DNA of 32,308 nucleotides from Mesorhizobium sp. (GTDB taxonomy: Bacteria; Pseudomonadota; Alphaproteobacteria; Rhizobiales; Rhizobiaceae): positions 7,822 to 40,129 of the forward strand of contig NZ_SUEO01000019.1 of assembly GCF_004962925.1 (NCBI RefSeq). Reading direction: 5' to 3'. Every line of letters starts with the position of its first letter. Positions within the stretch are counted from its first letter, which is position 1. The notes under the pieces are model-generated. The model did no database searches and was not told the DNA's origin. It saw only the letters and a list, made by a program, of their open reading frames with translations. The position numbers and the translations under genes are program-made. This document shows, one piece after another, positions 15,524 through 22,935 of the stretch.

Positions 15524-15531
15524 AGTCCGTT

Positions 15532-15554
15532 CCATCCCGATGAAATCGGGATGG
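15532..15554. terminator. Strong 10-bp hairpin between convergent genes
   Basis: CCATCCCGAT-GAA-ATCGGGATGG is a perfect stem with a 3-nt loop, outer AGAG/CTCT able to extend it. It lies between two palindromic repeats and could end transcription from either side; no T run. Confidence 0.5.
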
Positions 15555-15574
15555 GGCTCTATCTCAGTGTTTGA

Positions 15575-15639
15575 CCATGATCTTTTCCGAAAACCGGATT
15601 CCAATTTTCGCTATGCGGGCCTTCGGTTCAGGATCATGG
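15575..15639. repeat. Palindromic repeat module with CCATGATC/GATCATGG ends
   Basis: Perfect 8-bp outer arms at 15575-15582 and 15632-15639 enclose CGAAAA-N11-TTTTCG (15588-15610). The same layout, TTTTCCGAAAACCGGATTCC, is a familiar intergenic element in rhizobia. The right arm overlaps the stop codon (15634-15636) of the next gene. Confidence 0.78.
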
Positions 15640-16257
15640 CGTGACGCTCAGTCCCATCGCAACGAGGCGGTCCCAGAACAACACGATCGATACAGCCAGC
15701 CCGACCAGGGCGCCGGCGGCGATCAGGCCGAGACCGGAGAGGAAGGCCGACCAACCCTTGCCGCGCGGGACGGATCGGAGTGGCGGCTCGGCTTCCGGGA
15801 CCAAGGCACGTTTCAGGCCGGCAACAGCTTGCTCGACCCCGCCTTCCATCATTCTTTGGCGTTCGACGACGCGCTCCGCGACGTAGCGCGTCACCTGGTC
15901 GGCAACCGGTTTCATCTCGGTCGATTCGGCGAGCACCACGCGGCCGATGCGCGTATCCCTAAGGAAGCGATAGGTGCGGCGGTCGCGTCCCATGGCGACA
16001 TGGCTGACGGCGTCAATCCATAGGCGCGGCTGCAGCCCGGACGAGACGGCGAAGTCGAAATTGTCCATGTCGGAGGGCACGTCGGCAAAGATGGGCGCGA
16101 GTTCGGCGGCAAGCAAATCGAGCCGCATGCGATGCGCCTCGCGCATGTCGACCACGACGTCGTCGCGGTCGGCGAAGGCGTTTTTCACGTCGCGGATGGC
16201 ATCGGACAGTTTTCGCGACTGATCGATCTGTGTGATGTTCTCGCCTGCGTCCTTCAT
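15634..16257 (-). CDS. C-tail-anchored membrane protein of unknown function
   Basis: I do not recognise a named family. The 207-residue protein has a charged N-terminal helix (about 8-50), a central mixed region with GLQPRLWIDAVSHVAMGRD, a helical stretch around residues 115-150 and a single C-terminal transmembrane segment (about 175-200, FLSGLGLIAAGALVGLAVSIVLFW). The topology predicts a cytoplasmic body tethered by its tail. The notable feature is regulatory: an exact CtrA consensus box lies 22 bp upstream of the ATG, so cell-cycle control is likely. It is convergent with the phosphoesterase gene across repeats. Confidence 0.8.
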   Translation of the reverse strand: MKDAGENITQIDQSRKLSDAIRDVKNAFADRDDVVVDMREAHRMRLDLLAAELAPIFADVPSDMDNFDFAVSSGLQPRLWIDAVSHVAMGRDRRTYRFLRDTRIGRVVLAESTEMKPVADQVTRYVAERVVERQRMMEGGVEQAVAGLKRALVPEAEPPLRSVPRGKGWSAFLSGLGLIAAGALVGLAVSIVLFWDRLVAMGLSVTP

Positions 16258-16279
16258 CGGCGTTGCCTCGCGGGTTTGG

Positions 16280-16295
16280 TTAACATCGAATTAAC
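16280..16295 (-). promoter_or_regulatory. Consensus CtrA box upstream of the C-tail membrane protein
   Basis: TTAA-CATCGAA-TTAAC, an exact TTAA-N7-TTAA match, 23-37 bp before the start codon of the gene on the minus strand. It is the only exact match I found in the promoter regions I examined. Confidence 0.7.
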
Positions 16296-16389
16296 ACAGC
16301 CGTTGGCAAAATGCACTTGCGAGATCGATAGCCTTTAACCGGCTTGCCGGACAAAATCAGGCTCGAAGCCGCGCTTTGGCAGGAGCGGA

Positions 16390-17193
16390 TCAGTTCGCCG
16401 CGGCGGCGGATTTCGGACGAAGCGGCCTGCTGCGGCGTTTCATATTGCGGCGGACGATCTCGGCGATCAGGCCGGGCGCTTCCTCGATCAGCATATGGCC
16501 GGCCTCCAACACATGGTGCAGGTGGAAATGCGTCGGCAGATCATCGGCCTGGGTGAAGGGCAGCACCGCGTCATCTATCCCCCAAACCACCATCACCGGC
16601 ATATCAAGCGTTTCGAGCCGTTCGCGCGGGATGACGCCCTGCCGATCGCCCCTGGTCATGGCTGCCGCGATCTCGACAAGTTTCTGCAACTGGCCGCGAC
16701 GGGCACGCATTTCGCCAAGGACATCCACGATGCGCTCCGAGGGCAGGCTTTGCGGTCCGGACATGGCGGCGAGGCAGGCGCGGATTTCACGCTTCCCGGC
16801 AGCGGCGGCATAACGGCGCAACAGCGGCCCATTGATCTCAGCCCCAAAACCGCCCGGCGCCAGAAGCGTCAGCGACGCTATCCTTTCGGGTTCGGCCAAT
16901 GCCATCAGCACTGCCGCCGCTCCGCCCATCGAATGGCCGACGAGATGCACCCTCTTAATTCTGCGTGCGGCGAGGTCCGCAAGAACGGCCCGAGCGGCCG
17001 CCTTGGCCGGACCGCCACCCGGGAAATCGAGGGATAGCCCATGGCCCGGAAGATCGTAGGCCAGCGTCCGTGAACCAAACGCCAGTGTCGAAATCACCTC
17101 GTGCCAGTCGCCGTGGCAGCCGCCGAAGCCATGCAGGAAGGCAATTGTCCTCGGGCCGGCGCCCCGTTCTGCAGCGTAAAGGGATGAAATCAT
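16390..17193 (-). CDS. Alpha/beta-fold hydrolase
   Basis: A 267-residue hydrolase. The oxyanion-hole region is AFLHGFGGCHGDW, the nucleophile elbow is GHSMGG (Ser near residue 107), the acid is in VWGIDDAVLP and the histidine is in EAGHML. The lid region is helical. The closest general resemblance is to the hydrolase part of acetoin-dehydrogenase E2-like proteins and other esterases. The substrate is unknown. It has no signal peptide. The start ATG at 17193 is preceded by an AT-rich stretch that probably holds the promoter. It ends with an Arg/Lys-rich tail. Confidence 0.9.
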   Translation of the reverse strand: MISSLYAAERGAGPRTIAFLHGFGGCHGDWHEVISTLAFGSRTLAYDLPGHGLSLDFPGGGPAKAAARAVLADLAARRIKRVHLVGHSMGGAAAVLMALAEPERIASLTLLAPGGFGAEINGPLLRRYAAAAGKREIRACLAAMSGPQSLPSERIVDVLGEMRARRGQLQKLVEIAAAMTRGDRQGVIPRERLETLDMPVMVVWGIDDAVLPFTQADDLPTHFHLHHVLEAGHMLIEEAPGLIAEIVRRNMKRRSRPLRPKSAAAAN

Positions 17194-17292
17194 GAAAATT
17201 TATGGTTTTTATGCGAATTGCGAATTGTGGCTGGATTGCGCCTTGTCCAAGACGATGGCCAGTAAAATTTTCGCGATCAGCCGTGCTATTTT

Positions 17293-19071
17293 CTAGCTGG
17301 CATTGCCTAGTCCGGCGGCACGCAAGGCCTCGACCAGCCGGTCGGTCAGGTCGGCGGGGTACCTCCTCTCGACAAAGGTCGCGCGCGGATCGGCAACGAA
17401 TTTCGGAAATTTGACAGTCATCTGGTCCAGGAGTTCGTGCGCCAGTTGACCGCGGCCGGCTGCCTTCGCGCCGATCAGCCGCGCAGCCAGATAGTGCGAT
17501 TTCGTCGGCGTCGCTTGTAACGCCTCGCTGGCAAGCGCGGCCTTGTTCATATCGCCCGTCATGAACTGGCCGACGAAAAGCCCGTAGTCCCACCAGGTCG
17601 GATGGGCGCTGGAGGTTTCGGCGGCGTGAGCAAGGATCGGTGTTCCCTCCCTGTACCTGCCGGCGAAAATCAGCCCATAGGCGTAAGCTGCCGCCATGCT
17701 GAGATCGTAAGGGTTGAGTTCGTAGGCCTTACGCATCCAGCGGATCGATTCCTCCGAATTGCCGAGGCGGGAATTGAGATAGCCATAGGCACGGTGCGCA
17801 TAAGGGCTGGTCGGCCCCATCTGCACGGCGCGACGGGCAAGCGATAGCGCCTGTTCGATCGTTGCGCCGGCTGGATAGGCGTAGTGATCTGTCGCCGTCT
17901 CGAGATGCAGGGCCGCAAGTTCCGAATAGACGAGCGACGATTTCGCATCCCGATTGACCAGGTTTTCGAGACAGCGATAGGCAGCCTCATGGGTTTTGGC
18001 GCTCTGGTCGAGATAGTACTTGTCGTTGAGCAGCAGACATTCCGTCAGGCCGGTCTGAAGACCGCTCTGCTCGATATAGTTGTAGATCGTGCCCGAGGCG
18101 GGAACGGCCGAACTCAAAATGCCGGCGACACTGTCCTCGACGGTAGTGGGTGTGCTGTCGGCGGCGGTCAAATTGCGTGACAGCAGGACCCGTCCGGTCG
18201 CCACGCTTTGAAGCTCCAGGGTGACATCGCCTGCCGTTGGTCCCGGCAAGACATCGAATACGAAGCTGATTGCATCGGTGACCGGATCGGGAGGGCCGTC
18301 GGCGTCCCGACCGATGAAGTTGACCGTATCGAAGCCGCTGAGGCCGGCGCGCAGCGATGCCGCGACGCGGGCAGCCTCGGCGCTGTCGGCTTTCACCGCA
18401 ATGTAGACGAGCGGAAGGGTTTCAATCGGAGCCCATGGCGCAATACTGCCGGTTGCCACTGCGTTTTCGATCGTCGACGCGGTGTCGCTTCCCGCCAGCA
18501 ATGCGCCGCTTCCCTGGCGAAGGATCAGTACGCCCAGCATGGCGATGACGAGAGCGATCGCCAACCAGAAGAACTGGAGATGGCGCAGCAGCGAGGGTGC
18601 CGGCTCGCGAACGACAGGCGACATCAACGATGCGGCACGAGCGGCCACGCCGGATTCTTCGAGCGATCCCGACAAAGTGGCCGCCGCCTCGGTGTGTTCC
18701 TCCGGCACCGGCTCGACCGGCAGGCGGATCGCGTTGAGTTCATAGGATGGAACATAGCCGCCACGCGGAATAGCGATGCGGATCGGCTCGGCAACACCCT
18801 CATTGGCGAAGTAATGTTGCAGAAGCTCGCGCAGCCTGCCCGCCTGCACCCGCACAACGGCGTCGGTCGACGGATCGAAATCTCCGTCCTTGCCGAAAAC
18901 ATCCATCGCGATGGAAAAGCCCTTGAGCTTGTCGGCTTCGCCTGCCTGCTCGCGCTCGACCAGATAGCGAAGCAGTTTACGCGCTCGCTCGGATCGTCCG
19001 AACGTTTCGCTGGCTAGCAATCGCTCCAACGTCTCGCGCACTGCGGGGGCGGCAGGCGTGGCATGCTGCAA
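17293..19071 (-). CDS. Membrane-bound putative regulator with C-terminal TPRs
   Basis: A protein of about 592 residues in three parts. Residues 1-105 form a conserved DNA-binding-like domain (LLRYLVEREQAG, FDPSTDAVVRVQAGRLRELL, IPRGGYVP) known from TPR and cyclase-like regulators in rhizobia and acidobacteria. One transmembrane segment follows (about 170-195, FFWLAIALVIAMLGVLIL). The remainder is a mixed domain and then TPR helices with AVQMGPTSPYAHRAYGYLNS and AYELNPYDLSMAAAYAYG. The layout recalls CadC-type one-component membrane regulators. No ATG exists near the start. I chose the TTG at 19071, with AAGG 8 nt upstream; the track uses a TTG at 19110. The ligand is unknown. Confidence 0.78.
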   Translation of the reverse strand: MQHATPAAPAVRETLERLLASETFGRSERARKLLRYLVEREQAGEADKLKGFSIAMDVFGKDGDFDPSTDAVVRVQAGRLRELLQHYFANEGVAEPIRIAIPRGGYVPSYELNAIRLPVEPVPEEHTEAAATLSGSLEESGVAARAASLMSPVVREPAPSLLRHLQFFWLAIALVIAMLGVLILRQGSGALLAGSDTASTIENAVATGSIAPWAPIETLPLVYIAVKADSAEAARVAASLRAGLSGFDTVNFIGRDADGPPDPVTDAISFVFDVLPGPTAGDVTLELQSVATGRVLLSRNLTAADSTPTTVEDSVAGILSSAVPASGTIYNYIEQSGLQTGLTECLLLNDKYYLDQSAKTHEAAYRCLENLVNRDAKSSLVYSELAALHLETATDHYAYPAGATIEQALSLARRAVQMGPTSPYAHRAYGYLNSRLGNSEESIRWMRKAYELNPYDLSMAAAYAYGLIFAGRYREGTPILAHAAETSSAHPTWWDYGLFVGQFMTGDMNKAALASEALQATPTKSHYLAARLIGAKAAGRGQLAHELLDQMTVKFPKFVADPRATFVERRYPADLTDRLVEALRAAGLGNAS

Positions 19072-19165
19072 GTGTCGATCCTTTCGAAGTCGGCACAGGT
19101 TAAGACGCAATCATATAGAGCCTGCACTGCCATACAAGCATGCATCCATTATGCGATCGCGTACC

Positions 19166-19241
19166 CCACCGGATAATTCGCCGGTGGTTAATGGTGCGAA
19201 AGGCCGGAGCAAGATGATACCATCTGGGTTCATCTTGCTCC
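19166..19241 (-). terminator. Two hairpins following leuA
   Basis: GGAGCAAGATGA/TCATCTTGCTCC (19206-19217 and 19230-19241), a perfect 12-bp stem, stands 24 bp after the leuA stop. CCACCGG/CCGGTGG (19166-19187) follows. Neither has a clean U run, but position supports termination. The rest of the 19072-19264 gap shows nothing. Confidence 0.55.
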
Positions 19242-19264
19242 AGCTGTTAGCTTTCGACGCTTGT

Positions 19265-21019
19265 CTAGTCGACCTTTCGGCCGATGATACGGTTGGCGGC
19301 GGAAACCACGGCTTCCAGCGAAGCGGCCACGATGTTGGTGTTGATGCCGGCGCCGAACAGCTTGCCGCCGGGGTGCTCCATCTCGACGTAGGAAATGGCC
19401 GAGGCATTCGAGCCGCGCTGCATGGAGTGCTCCGAATAGTCGAGCACCGACATCGGCACGCCGACATGGCGCGACAGCGCGTCGACGAAGCCGTCGATCG
19501 GGCCGGTTCCGGAGCCTGATATCGTCACCTCCTTGCCGCTGTCGAGGATGACCGCCTCCACCGCACGCCGGCCCTTGGTCTCGATGTCCGGATAGGTGTG
19601 GTGGTCGAGGAACTTCAGCCGCGCGCCGGGCTGGTCGACATAGGTGTCGAGAAAGCGCTCGTAGATGCGCTTGACCGGCACCTCCTTGCCTTCGGCGTCG
19701 GTGATCGCCTGGATCGCCTGGCTGAACTCGATCTGCAGGTTGCGCGGCAGGTTGAGGCCGTAGTCCGCCTGCAGCACATAGGCGATGCCGCCCTTGCCGG
19801 ACTGCGAGTTGATGCGGATGATCGCCTCGTAGTTGCGCCCGACATCGGCCGGGTCGATCGGCAGGTAGGGCACTTCCCAGTATGGCGTGTTGGCCTTGCG
19901 CAACGCCTTCATGCCCTTGTTGATGGCATCCTGGTGCGAGCCGGAAAACGCCGTGTAGACGAGCTCGCCGACATAGGGATGGCGCTCGGGGATCTTCAAC
20001 TGATTCGAATATTCGTAGACGTCCTTCATCCGGTTGATGTCGGAGCAGTCGAGCTTGGGATCGACGCCTTGCGTGTACATGTTGAGCGCCAGGGTGACGA
20101 TGTCGACATTGCCGGTGCGCTCGCCATTGCCGAACAGCGTGCCTTCGACGCGATCCGCGCCCGCCATCAGACCGAGTTCGGTGGTGGCGATGCCGGTGCC
20201 GCGGTCGTTGTGCGGATGCAGCGAAATGAGCAGGTTCTCGCGGTTGTCGAGGTTGCGGCACATCCATTCGATGCGATCGGCATAGATGTTGGGTGTCGAC
20301 ATCTCGACCGTGGACGGCAGGTTGATGATCAGCTTGTTTTCCGCCGTCGGCTTCACGATCTCGGTGACGGCGTTGCAGATTTCCAGCGCCACTTCGAGCT
20401 CGGTGCCGGTAAAGCTCTCCGGCGAATATTCGAAACGATAGAAGCCGCCGGCCTTCGCCGCCATGTCGGTGATCATCTTGGCTGCGTCGGTGGCGATCCG
20501 CCTGATGCCGGCGATGTCCTTCTCGAAGACGACGCGGCGCTGCAATTCGCTGGTCGAATTGTAGAAATGCACGATCGGGTTGGTGGCGCCCTGCAGCGCC
20601 TCGAAGGTGCGGGTGATCAGTTCCGGCCGGCACTGTACCAGCACCTGCAGCGAGACATCGGCTGATACGTTGCCCTCTTCGATGCACCAGCGGGCGAAAT
20701 CGAAATCGGTCTGCGAGGCCGATGGGAAGCCGATCTCGATCTCCTTGAAGCCCATGTCGAGGAGCAGGGCGAACATGCGCGCCTTGCGCTCGTGGCCCAT
20801 CGGGTCGATCAGCGCCTGATTGCCGTCGCGCAGGTCGACCGAGCACCAGATCGGCGCCTTGTCGATGACCTTCGACGGCCAAATGCGGTCGGTGAGACCG
20901 ACGGTCGGGTAAGGTTGGTATTTCCTGGCTGCCTCCGGCATGCCCCGGGCTGCCTCGGGCATGCCCCGGGCTACCTTTGGCTCTCCGCTGTCTGCGTGGA
21001 TTTCTTCTCGTGCGTTCAT
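19265..21019 (-). CDS. leuA: 2-isopropylmalate synthase LeuA (long type)
   Basis: A 584-residue enzyme that condenses acetyl-CoA and 2-ketoisovalerate in the first committed step of leucine synthesis. The catalytic TIM barrel carries DLRDGNQ near the N-terminus and the metal-binding HPHNDRG. NGERTGNVD follows, and the C-terminal Leu-sensing domain (about 440-584) ends SAANRIIGRKVD. Length and sequence fit the long LeuA subtype. The ATG at 21019 has GGGAGA 8 nt upstream; the track start at 21133 lies inside the leader. The N-terminus contains a tandem GMPEAAR repeat. Expression is probably set by the upstream Leu-rich leader peptide. Confidence 0.96.
   Translation of the reverse strand: MNAREEIHADSGEPKVARGMPEAARGMPEAARKYQPYPTVGLTDRIWPSKVIDKAPIWCSVDLRDGNQALIDPMGHERKARMFALLLDMGFKEIEIGFPSASQTDFDFARWCIEEGNVSADVSLQVLVQCRPELITRTFEALQGATNPIVHFYNSTSELQRRVVFEKDIAGIRRIATDAAKMITDMAAKAGGFYRFEYSPESFTGTELEVALEICNAVTEIVKPTAENKLIINLPSTVEMSTPNIYADRIEWMCRNLDNRENLLISLHPHNDRGTGIATTELGLMAGADRVEGTLFGNGERTGNVDIVTLALNMYTQGVDPKLDCSDINRMKDVYEYSNQLKIPERHPYVGELVYTAFSGSHQDAINKGMKALRKANTPYWEVPYLPIDPADVGRNYEAIIRINSQSGKGGIAYVLQADYGLNLPRNLQIEFSQAIQAITDAEGKEVPVKRIYERFLDTYVDQPGARLKFLDHHTYPDIETKGRRAVEAVILDSGKEVTISGSGTGPIDGFVDALSRHVGVPMSVLDYSEHSMQRGSNASAISYVEMEHPGGKLFGAGINTNIVAASLEAVVSAANRIIGRKVD
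20928..20969 (-). repeat. In-frame 21-bp tandem repeat in the leuA 5' end
   Basis: Two adjacent copies of GCTGCCTCCGGCATGCCCCGG (one base differs), adding an extra GMPEAAR to the LeuA N-terminal tail before the catalytic barrel. Confidence 0.8.
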
Positions 21020-21026
21020 TGTCGTC

Positions 21027-21052
21027 TCTCCCGGCGGCTCGCGGGATCCGCC
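21027..21052 (-). promoter_or_regulatory. leuA ribosome-binding site beside a GC hairpin
   Basis: On the minus strand GGCGG-N10-CCGCC is followed at once by GGGAGA, the Shine-Dalgarno of leuA. The stem could affect ribosome access. Confidence 0.4.
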
Positions 21053-21131
21053 TTCAGACGGATTTGGTGCCGAGCGGCGCCTTATCAAATGTTCATTCGC
21101 TTGATGTGACTTGCCAATTTTGAGACTGGCC

Positions 21132-21176
21132 AAGGAGCGTGCGCGTGAGCGGCGGTTCGACCGCCGGGCGCTCCTT
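21132..21176 (-). promoter_or_regulatory. Attenuator-like hairpin between the leu leader peptide and leuA
   Basis: Minus strand: AAGGAGCG...CGCTCCTT outer arms enclose CGGCGGT-CGA-ACCGCCG. The outer 5' arm overlaps the leader stop codon. GGTTCG just upstream (21180-21185) can pair with CGAACC in the inner stem (21154-21159), giving an alternative fold. No U run follows, so Rho-independent termination is doubtful. Confidence 0.6.
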
Positions 21177-21295
21177 CAGCGAACCCGGCGATCGCCGATA
21201 AGGCCGAGAAGCAGCAGGGTGGAAGCAAGCGCGCGCACAGTCTCACCGGCAAAGCCGGTCTGACGGGAAGCGACGGGGGTGGCGCGGATAGTCAT
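21176..21295 (-). CDS. Leu-rich leader peptide of leuA
   Basis: A short ORF of 39 codons from the ATG at 21295 (43 from an ATG at 21307), ending 156 nt before leuA. Near its end it reads LASTLLLLGLIG: six Leu and one Ile in twelve codons. Leucine leader peptides of this kind control leuA by ribosome stalling in many bacteria, and attenuation at leuA is predicted for alphaproteobacteria. No Shine-Dalgarno stands before either ATG. A -10 element placed 7 nt before 21295 suggests a leaderless message. The rest of the peptide, TIRATPVASRQTGFAGET, shows no domain. The track lists it only as a longer ORF from 21385. Confidence 0.72.
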   Translation of the reverse strand: MTIRATPVASRQTGFAGETVRALASTLLLLGLIGDRRVR

Positions 21296-21302
21296 GGCGG
21301 TT

Positions 21303-21331
21303 TTCATACAGGAGCGGCCAAGGAGAGGCAA
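21303..21331 (-). promoter_or_regulatory. Predicted leu leader promoter
   Basis: Minus strand: TTGCCT (-35), 17-bp spacer, TATGAA (-10). Initiation 7 nt downstream would fall on the ATG at 21295. Confidence 0.5.
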
Positions 21332-21360
21332 GTGGGCCGAACGACAGTGGGCCGAAGGAC
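21331..21360. repeat. 15-bp tandem repeat abutting the leu leader -35
   Basis: AGTGGGCCGAACGAC followed directly by AGTGGGCCGAAGGAC, one mismatch. The repeat touches the predicted -35 element. Confidence 0.7.
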
Positions 21361-21421
21361 TGGCGCTCCTTGAGCACTGGGCCACAGCGCCGCCGGTGTC
21401 TCAGCAGGCGTTGATTACACT

Positions 21422-22510
21422 CTACTCCCTCAGACTTCGCGCCACCAGCCGCGCCACGCTTGGCCCGATCAGCAGCACGACAAGGAAGCGGGCCGATTGC
21501 AGCGCCATGACGAAGGAGATGTCGACGTGCTGTGCGGCGGCGGCGATGATGGCGACGCTATCCATGCCGCCGGGGCTGGTCGCCAGATAGGTGGTCAGCG
21601 GATCGATGCCGAGCACATGGCTGATCATGAAGCCGAGGCCGCCGCAGAAAGCGATGAGGATGATGATCGAGCCGACGATCTGCGGCAGCGCCCGCGTCGC
21701 GTGGCGCAGAATTGCCCTGGTGAAATTCAGGCCGATGGTCCAGCCGATCATCGTATAGCCGAGGGCGAGCAGCCAGGGCGGCAACTGCATCGTCACGCCT
21801 AGTCCGAGATGCACCGTCGTGCCGAAAATGAAGGTGCCGAGGAAGAAGGGCGACGGCAGCCCGAGCAGCTTGCCGATGAGGCTACCGACGAGCGCCACAC
21901 CAAGTGTCGCGGCAAAGGCCATTGGATCGATCGGCGGGAACCAGATGATAGCCGGGATCTCGATGCCGGATGTGTCGACCCACATCTTTGCGACGATCGC
22001 CGCAGTCATCGAGACGAAGATGACGCGCAGATATTGCATGAAGGCGACGAGGCGCTGGTCGGCTCCGAAGGCGCCGGCCATCAGCACCATGGCAGTGGCC
22101 GCGCCCGGCGATGAGCCCCAGACCGCGGTGGTGCCGGGCAGGATACGCCAGCGGCTGATCAGCCAGCCGAGCAGGCTGGAAGCGGCGACAGTCGCCATCA
22201 CGACGCCGAGGAACAGCGGCCATTCCTTGTAGAAGACCGGAAAGATGTCGGCGGAGATCGAGCCGGCGACAAGGCAGCCGACGATCGCCTGGGCGGCGCC
22301 GAACAAAGGGCGCGGCATGCGCACCGTGGCGCCGTTGGTGCCGGCCAGGATCGCCGCCAGCATCGGCCCGATCAGCAGCGCCGCCGGCAAGGCGGCGAAT
22401 TCCAGCGCGCCGGCAAAGAGGATCGAGAAGATCAGGAGGGCCAGCCACTGCCAGACTTTCGGCATCCGCGCCATACGTTCGACGGTCGGCTGGTCTGGCA
22501 AGGTGTCCAT
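21422..22510 (-). CDS. AbrB-family (AimA-like) membrane protein
   Basis: A 362-residue inner-membrane protein with about ten hydrophobic segments and an internal duplication typical of the AbrB membrane family. The family's paired motifs are present: GSSPGAATAMVLMAGAFGADQRLVAFMQYLRV in the first half and ATSPGGMDSVAIIAAAAQHVDISFVMALQSAR in the second. Members were once mislabelled ammonia monooxygenases; a transport role is suspected but not shown. It lies upstream of the leu leader on the same strand with 114 bp between. The first in-frame ATG is used; a start at MARMPKVWQW, 12 codons in, is also possible. Confidence 0.88.
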   Translation of the reverse strand: MDTLPDQPTVERMARMPKVWQWLALLIFSILFAGALEFAALPAALLIGPMLAAILAGTNGATVRMPRPLFGAAQAIVGCLVAGSISADIFPVFYKEWPLFLGVVMATVAASSLLGWLISRWRILPGTTAVWGSSPGAATAMVLMAGAFGADQRLVAFMQYLRVIFVSMTAAIVAKMWVDTSGIEIPAIIWFPPIDPMAFAATLGVALVGSLIGKLLGLPSPFFLGTFIFGTTVHLGLGVTMQLPPWLLALGYTMIGWTIGLNFTRAILRHATRALPQIVGSIIILIAFCGGLGFMISHVLGIDPLTTYLATSPGGMDSVAIIAAAAQHVDISFVMALQSARFLVVLLIGPSVARLVARSLRE

Positions 22511-22580
22511 ATTCGCGTCTTAGACCTGAAGAGGGGAGATGCGAACCCGCAGTGGTGAAAAATGCGTCTGCTCTCAGGTG

Positions 22581-22889
22581 TCAGCCGGTTTGGCCGTCAG
22601 GCAGGCCGAAGCCGCCTACGGGCTGCGTCTCGACCTGGAATTCGAAGCCGGCGATGATCGGCCGCGCCTTGGCGATCGCCGCTTGAACTTCCGGCAGTTG
22701 CAGCGAAGCCTTGTGGCTTGCCTGGTCGGTCCACACCTCGGTCACCCAGATCGCGTCGGCATCGGCTGGATCGGTGGCGATGATGTAGCTCAGACAGCCG
22801 GGCATCGCGCCGATGCTGGCAAGCAGGACGTCCATCATTGCGTCGCGCTGGCCCCGCATCGCCCGCATCTTGCCGATCAGACCGTACAT
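22581..22889 (-). CDS. ABM-domain putative quinol monooxygenase
   Basis: A 102-residue ferredoxin-like alpha/beta barrel protein of the antibiotic-biosynthesis-monooxygenase type (YgiN-like), with MYGLIGKMRAMRGQRDAMMD, then CLSYIIATDPADADAIWVTEVW and a short C-terminal strand. Such proteins are dimers, often cofactor-free oxygenases. The substrate is unknown. I chose the ATG at 22889 because GGAG is 9 nt upstream and the domain starts there. The track start at 22919 adds ten residues. It follows the SDR gene on the same strand 46 bp later and may be co-transcribed with it. Confidence 0.85.
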   Translation of the reverse strand: MYGLIGKMRAMRGQRDAMMDVLLASIGAMPGCLSYIIATDPADADAIWVTEVWTDQASHKASLQLPEVQAAIAKARPIIAGFEFQVETQPVGGFGLPDGQTG

Positions 22890-22935
22890 TGCCGGTTTCT
22901 CCGTTGGTTGTCGCGACAAGTATGCAGGTCGCCGC

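Noticed and set aside
14453-15604. 383-residue minus-strand ORF opposite the phosphoesterase gene
   Set aside because: Covers all metallophosphoesterase motifs on the other strand and runs into the intergenic repeats; a shadow.
13079-15639. Repeats as a CRISPR array
   Set aside because: Copies differ in arms and spacing, are separated by genes, and no cas gene is present.
19230-20882. 550-residue minus-strand ORF overlapping leuA
   Set aside because: Alternate frame of leuA, Arg/His-rich with no motif; leuA is certain.
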